Of a stretch of 45,864 nt of DNA, positions 43,230-45,864 are shown piece after piece. Position numbers and translations under genes: made by a program. The notes beneath the pieces were generated by a model. That model saw nothing but the letters and a program-made list of their open reading frames with translations, ran no database searches and was not told the DNA's origin. The stretch is taken from assembly GCA_041569895.1 (NCBI GenBank), contig JBFFXF010000017.1, forward strand, positions 1 through 45,864. Direction: 5' to 3'. Each line of letters starts with the position of its first letter. Position 1 is the first letter of the stretch. Origin of the DNA: JBFFXF01 sp041569895. GTDB lineage: Bacteria; Planctomycetota; UBA8108; JACQVS01.

Positions 43230-44408
43230 TCAACCCCCCCGCGAGAACGCCCCCTTGATCGCCTCGACCACATCGCGGACGTCCCCCTCGCCCATGTCCG
43301 GAAACAGCGGCAGCGAGACGATGCTCGCGGCGATGCGTGTCGTGTGCTCGAGGGGCGGTCCGTTGATCGGGTGGCGGCGCCGGTAGTAGTCGAGCTCGTG
43401 GACCGCCAGGTAGTGGAGTCCGGTGCCGATGTTCCTGCGGCGGAGATCGGCGCGGAAATCGTCGCGCGAGATGCCGGCGCGCGCCTCGTCGACGAGCACG
43501 GGATAGATGTGATGCGCGTGTCGCGCGGGGTACGCCGGGCGGGCCGGGGGGTCGAGCTCATCGACGTCGGCGAGGAGCTCGTCGTAGAGCCCGGAGAGAA
43601 GCCGCCGGCGCGCGGTGATCTCCTCGAGCCGCTCGAGCTGCACCAGCCCGATCGCCGCCTGCATGTCCGTCATCGCGTACTTCCAGCCCGGATCGGCGAG
43701 GTCGTAGTCGCGCCGGGATTGGGGTCCCGCGCCGGAATCGCCGTCGCGACGGGACCACGCGTCCCGGTCGATGCCGTGGAATCGAAGCGAACGAACGCGC
43801 GCGGCGAGCTCCCCGTCGGGTGTCGTCACCATGCCGCCCTCTCCGGTCGTGAGGTTCTTCGTCGCATGAAAGCTGAAGACGGCGGCGCCAGGGCCGCTGC
43901 CGATCAGCCTGTCCCGGTGGAGGGCGCCGATGGCGTGCGCCGCGTCCTCGATGAGCAGCAGGCCGCGCGATGAGCAGAGCTCGCGGAGCGCGTCGAGATC
44001 GCACGGCTGTCCCGCGAAGTGGACGGGCATCACGGCGCGCGTCCGCGGCGTGACCCGTCGCTCGACGTCGCGCGTGTCGATGAGCAGGGTCGCCGGGTCG
44101 ATGTCCGCGAACACCGGGACCGCGCCGGCGTGGCAGATCATGTTGACCGGCGACGGCCACGTCAGCGACGGCGTGATCACCTCGTCACCATCCCCCACGC
44201 CCAGCGCCGACAGGAGCAGGTGGAAGCCCGCCGTGGCCGACGTCGTCGCCACCGCGTGGCCCGCGCCGACGACATCGGCGAGCCGGCGCTCGAACTCGAT
44301 GACGCGCGGGCCGGACGTGATCCAGCCGGAGCGCATCACGTCGCACACCGCCGCGATCTCCCGCTCGGTCATGCTCGGCCGCGACAGCGGCAGGAACTCG
44401 TCGCGCAT
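43230..44408 (-). CDS. DegT/DnrJ/EryC1 (ArnB-like) PLP-dependent sugar aminotransferase
   Basis: A protein of 392 residues. LPLSRPSMTEREIAAVCDVM begins the family-typical N-terminus. LIEDAAHAIG holds the PLP-contacting Asp155, FSFHATKNLTTGEGGM holds the Schiff-base Lys184, and the C-terminal NIGTGLHYLAVHELDYY and SLPLFPDM are conserved. These enzymes add an amino group to a nucleotide 4-keto sugar. The sequence is closest, by inspection, to ArnB (UDP-L-Ara4O C-4'' transaminase). It diverges from an ArnC-like transferase 46 bp away, supporting a role in aminosugar decoration of lipid or cell-surface glycans (inference). ATG 44408 has GGAAGGG 6 nt upstream. Confidence 0.92.
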   Translation of the reverse strand: MRDEFLPLSRPSMTEREIAAVCDVMRSGWITSGPRVIEFERRLADVVGAGHAVATTSATAGFHLLLSALGVGDGDEVITPSLTWPSPVNMICHAGAVPVFADIDPATLLIDTRDVERRVTPRTRAVMPVHFAGQPCDLDALRELCSSRGLLLIEDAAHAIGALHRDRLIGSGPGAAVFSFHATKNLTTGEGGMVTTPDGELAARVRSLRFHGIDRDAWSRRDGDSGAGPQSRRDYDLADPGWKYAMTDMQAAIGLVQLERLEEITARRRLLSGLYDELLADVDELDPPARPAYPARHAHHIYPVLVDEARAGISRDDFRADLRRRNIGTGLHYLAVHELDYYRRRHPINGPPLEHTTRIAASIVSLPLFPDMGEGDVRDVVEAIKGAFSRGG

Positions 44409-44440
44409 CGCCGACCCTTCCGCGATCCGGAGACGTGGGA

Positions 44441-44446
44441 TACACT
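44441..44446 (+). promoter_or_regulatory. TACACT box 8 nt before the ArnC-like start
   Basis: TACACTCG precedes ATG 44455 by 8 nt with no ribosome site in between, matching the TAnACTCG spacing at 20596 and 45245. It may be the -10 element of a leaderless transcript. Confidence 0.4.
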
Positions 44447-44454
44447 CGACCGGC

Positions 44455-45258
44455 ATGACCGGTCCACTCCACGGCGCGCCGACCTCGAAGACCGCCGCCG
44501 ACACGCCCCGTGCGGCGTCTCCCGCGATGGTCTCGGTGGTCGTTCCGCTCTTCAACGAGGAGCAGAACGTCGGTCCGCTCCTGCGACGATTGTACGACGT
44601 CCTGGAGCGCACGGGCGACCCATTCGAGGTCATCTGCATCGATGACGGCTCGACCGATCGGACGCGCGCGCTCCTCGTCGAGGAGACGGGGCGACGTGAC
44701 GGACTCCAATTGATTGTCAAGGACGCCAACGCCGGACAGCACGAGGCCATCGTCGACGGCTTCCGCCGGGCTCGAGGCGACTGGATCGTGACGCTCGACG
44801 GCGATCTGCAGAACCCGCCGGAGGAGATCCCGCGGGTCGTCGCCGAGCTGCGACGCGGGCACGACCACGTCGGCACGTACCGCGAGAGCCGTCGCGATGG
44901 CCTCGCGCGCCGCGTGCTCTCACGACTCGTCAATCGCGCCGCCCGGGTCGTGGCGCGCGTCGCCGTCCGGGACCTCGGCTGCATGCTGCGGGGCTACTCC
45001 CGGGCGGTTGCGCTGTCGATCGCCGAGACGCCCGGTGCCCTCTTCGTCCCCGCCCTGGCGATTCGCCACGCGCGAAACCCGGTCGAGATCCCCGTGCGGC
45101 ACGCGGTGCGCTTCGCCGGTCGCTCGAAGTACGGAGCGCTCCGGTTGCTGGCGCTCGCCTGGAGGCTGCGCCGCACGCTCGGCCGCACGCCCGGCCGTGA
45201 CGCCGACGCCGACCGCGCTGCTGGAGCGCGTACCGGCGATGTGTTAGACTCGCAGTGA
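44455..45258 (+). CDS. ArnC-like family 2 glycosyltransferase without C-terminal membrane helices
   Basis: A GT-A fold enzyme of 267 residues. VSVVVPLFNEEQNV and ICIDDGSTDRT form the nucleotide-binding start, NAGQHEAIVDGFRRARG and TLDGDLQNPPEEIPRVV carry the acceptor and metal region, and DLGCMLRGYSRAV and FAGRSKYG match ArnC/DPMS-type polyprenyl-phosphate transferases. Such enzymes attach a sugar to undecaprenyl phosphate at the membrane. ArnC has two transmembrane helices after the KYS motif; here the protein ends about 45 residues later in an Arg/Ala-rich tail, so membrane attachment is unclear. ATG 44455 is taken; ATG 44527 at the conserved MVSVVVPLF is an alternative. The stop overlaps the next start by one base. 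Confidence 0.88.
   Translation: MTGPLHGAPTSKTAADTPRAASPAMVSVVVPLFNEEQNVGPLLRRLYDVLERTGDPFEVICIDDGSTDRTRALLVEETGRRDGLQLIVKDANAGQHEAIVDGFRRARGDWIVTLDGDLQNPPEEIPRVVAELRRGHDHVGTYRESRRDGLARRVLSRLVNRAARVVARVAVRDLGCMLRGYSRAVALSIAETPGALFVPALAIRHARNPVEIPVRHAVRFAGRSKYGALRLLALAWRLRRTLGRTPGRDADADRAAGARTGDVLDSQ
45245..45250 (+). promoter_or_regulatory. TAGACT box 7 nt before the GroES-like start
   Basis: TAGACTCG lies within the last codons of the ArnC-like gene, 7 nt before ATG 45258, and no Shine-Dalgarno sequence is seen. It would allow separate, leaderless expression of the GroES-like gene. Confidence 0.4.
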
Positions 45259-45644
45259 TGCGAATCAAGGGAAGGAACCTCGTGGTCGTCGGCGACCGCG
45301 TCCTGCTGACACCCGAGCGCGGCGAGGACAGGACGCGTGTCGGCCTCTACCTCCCGCAGACCGCGATCGAGAAGATGGCCGTGCAGGCCGGTCGCATCGT
45401 CGAGGTCGGCCCGGGCACGCCGATCCCCGCGCCGAACGAGTTCGGCGACGAGCCGTGGAAGCAGCACGAGGGCAAGTCGCACTACATTCCCATGGAAGCC
45501 CGCGTCGGCGATCTGGCGCTCTTCCTGAAGAACTCTGCGGTCGAGATCGAGTTCGAGGGAGAGCAGTACCTCATCGTGCCCCAGGCGGGGATTCTTTTGC
45601 TCGTCCGGGGGGATGAGGAGGATGGGATACCGGAGGGCTTCTGA
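45258..45644 (+). CDS. GroES-like co-chaperone family protein (divergent)
   Basis: A protein of 128 residues. VVGDRVLLTPERGEDRTRVGLYLPQTA, GRIVEVGPGTPIP and VGDLALFLKNSAVEIEFEGEQYLIVPQAGILLLVR follow the GroES beta-barrel pattern. It is longer than GroES (about 97 residues) through a loop containing EPWKQHEGKSHYIPMEA and an acidic tail. The mobile GroEL-contact loop region is altered (RTRVGLYLPQT), so it may be a specialised paralogue; no groEL adjoins. The start overlaps the glycosyltransferase stop by one base (TGATG). Confidence 0.88.
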   Translation: MRIKGRNLVVVGDRVLLTPERGEDRTRVGLYLPQTAIEKMAVQAGRIVEVGPGTPIPAPNEFGDEPWKQHEGKSHYIPMEARVGDLALFLKNSAVEIEFEGEQYLIVPQAGILLLVRGDEEDGIPEGF

Positions 45645-45657
45645 CCCCGTCGCCGGC

Positions 45658-45864
45658 TCTCGGTCTTGGTCTCGGTGTCGTCCTCGTCCTCGTCCTCGAA
45701 AACCGTGGCCGCGGAGTCCGATTTCGGATATTCGACTGCGACCCCATCGTTGCAAAGACGTACCCGTTCCCGTCCTCGTTCCCGTCATCGAGGGCTCTGG
45801 TGTCGGAGTTCGATGACCGACTCTGATACCGATGACGGTCACGGTCACGGACCACGGTCACGGA
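45658..45864. repeat. CGG-N3 word array F, running off the window
   Basis: After the GroES-like stop the plus strand has CGGTCTT, CGGTGT and three CGTCCT units, a non-repetitive stretch of about 40 bp, then ACCCGT/TCCCGT/CCTCGT units and, at the very end, CGGTCA, CGGTCA, CGGACCA, CGGTCA. The last block repeats the GGTCAC block of array A. The array continues past the window edge. Confidence 0.85.

Noticed and set aside
43009..43561. N-terminal extension of the serine hydrolase through array D
   Set aside because: The extension is repeat-derived and an out-of-frame reading of the aminotransferase. A lipoprotein signal begins at 43006.

Overview
The window is about 46 kb of very GC-rich bacterial DNA. 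It most likely comes from a Planctomycetota-like organism, probably an environmental or metagenome-assembled genome. The inference rests on secreted giants ending in the two-motif dockerin-like tail (DxNxD.. repeated around LxxLF) usual in that phylum, on a CotH/lamin-tail/chitobiase-fold protein, on VCBS/FG-GAP and propeller-cytochrome proteins, and on an OprB-type outer-membrane porin. I see no rRNA, tRNA, CRISPR array, insertion sequence or prophage.

Layout. 1-4.6 kb: the 3' end of a multi-repeat carboxypeptidase-regulatory-like protein, an SGNH hydrolase fused to FG-GAP repeats (minus) and an unusually compact fatty acid desaturase. 4.8-6.7 kb: a CPA2 cation/proton antiporter. 6.8-13.7 kb (minus): a propeller-type hybrid histidine kinase followed by a propeller/di-haem cytochrome whose dockerin-like tail is out of frame behind an 11-A tract. 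14.3-17.4 kb (minus): a LOV-domain hybrid histidine kinase translationally coupled to an OprB porin. 17.8-23.3 kb (plus): Hsp20, Lon, a C-terminal processing protease and TsaD. 23.3-27.9 kb: a MacAB-like export system (adaptor, ATPase, two FtsX-fold permeases). 28.2-35.3 kb: a DUF924 protein, a Tat-exported enolase-superfamily enzyme and a 1,672-residue CotH/lamin-tail protein. 35.3-37.0 kb (minus): an exported amidase. 37.3-39.9 kb: a tight LarB-NnrD-PyrK-like operon. 40.1-43.0 kb (minus): two lipoproteins, an endonuclease/exonuclease/phosphatase-fold protein and a serine hydrolase. 43.2-45.6 kb: an ArnB-like aminotransferase facing away from an ArnC-like glycosyltransferase and a GroES-like protein.

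The most unusual feature is a set of six low-complexity arrays between genes (13.8-14.3, 24.5-24.8, 27.9-28.1, 37.05, 43.0-43.2 and 45.66 kb to the end). All are built from the same grammar: hexamers of the form CGG-NNN in which the NNN word is homogenised in blocks (AAT, AGT, TGT, TAT, GCA, GAA, GTA, TCA), plus heptamers such as AGAGATC/AGAGACC. In the larger arrays the block order is the same. One array sits inside the MacAB-like operon. I know of no named element with this design, and it is my main candidate for something undescribed. In-frame 9- and 15-bp tandem repeats inside tsaD, nnrD, the amidase and the nuclease-fold lipoprotein suggest a genome prone to short tandem expansion.

Other points of interest are the A11 frameshift or slippage site in front of a dockerin-like tail, a desaturase that has cleanly lost one transmembrane hairpin, light-sensor/porin coupling, TAnACTCG boxes 7-10 nt before start codons (possible leaderless promoters), and two perfect 16-bp palindromes in regulatory positions.
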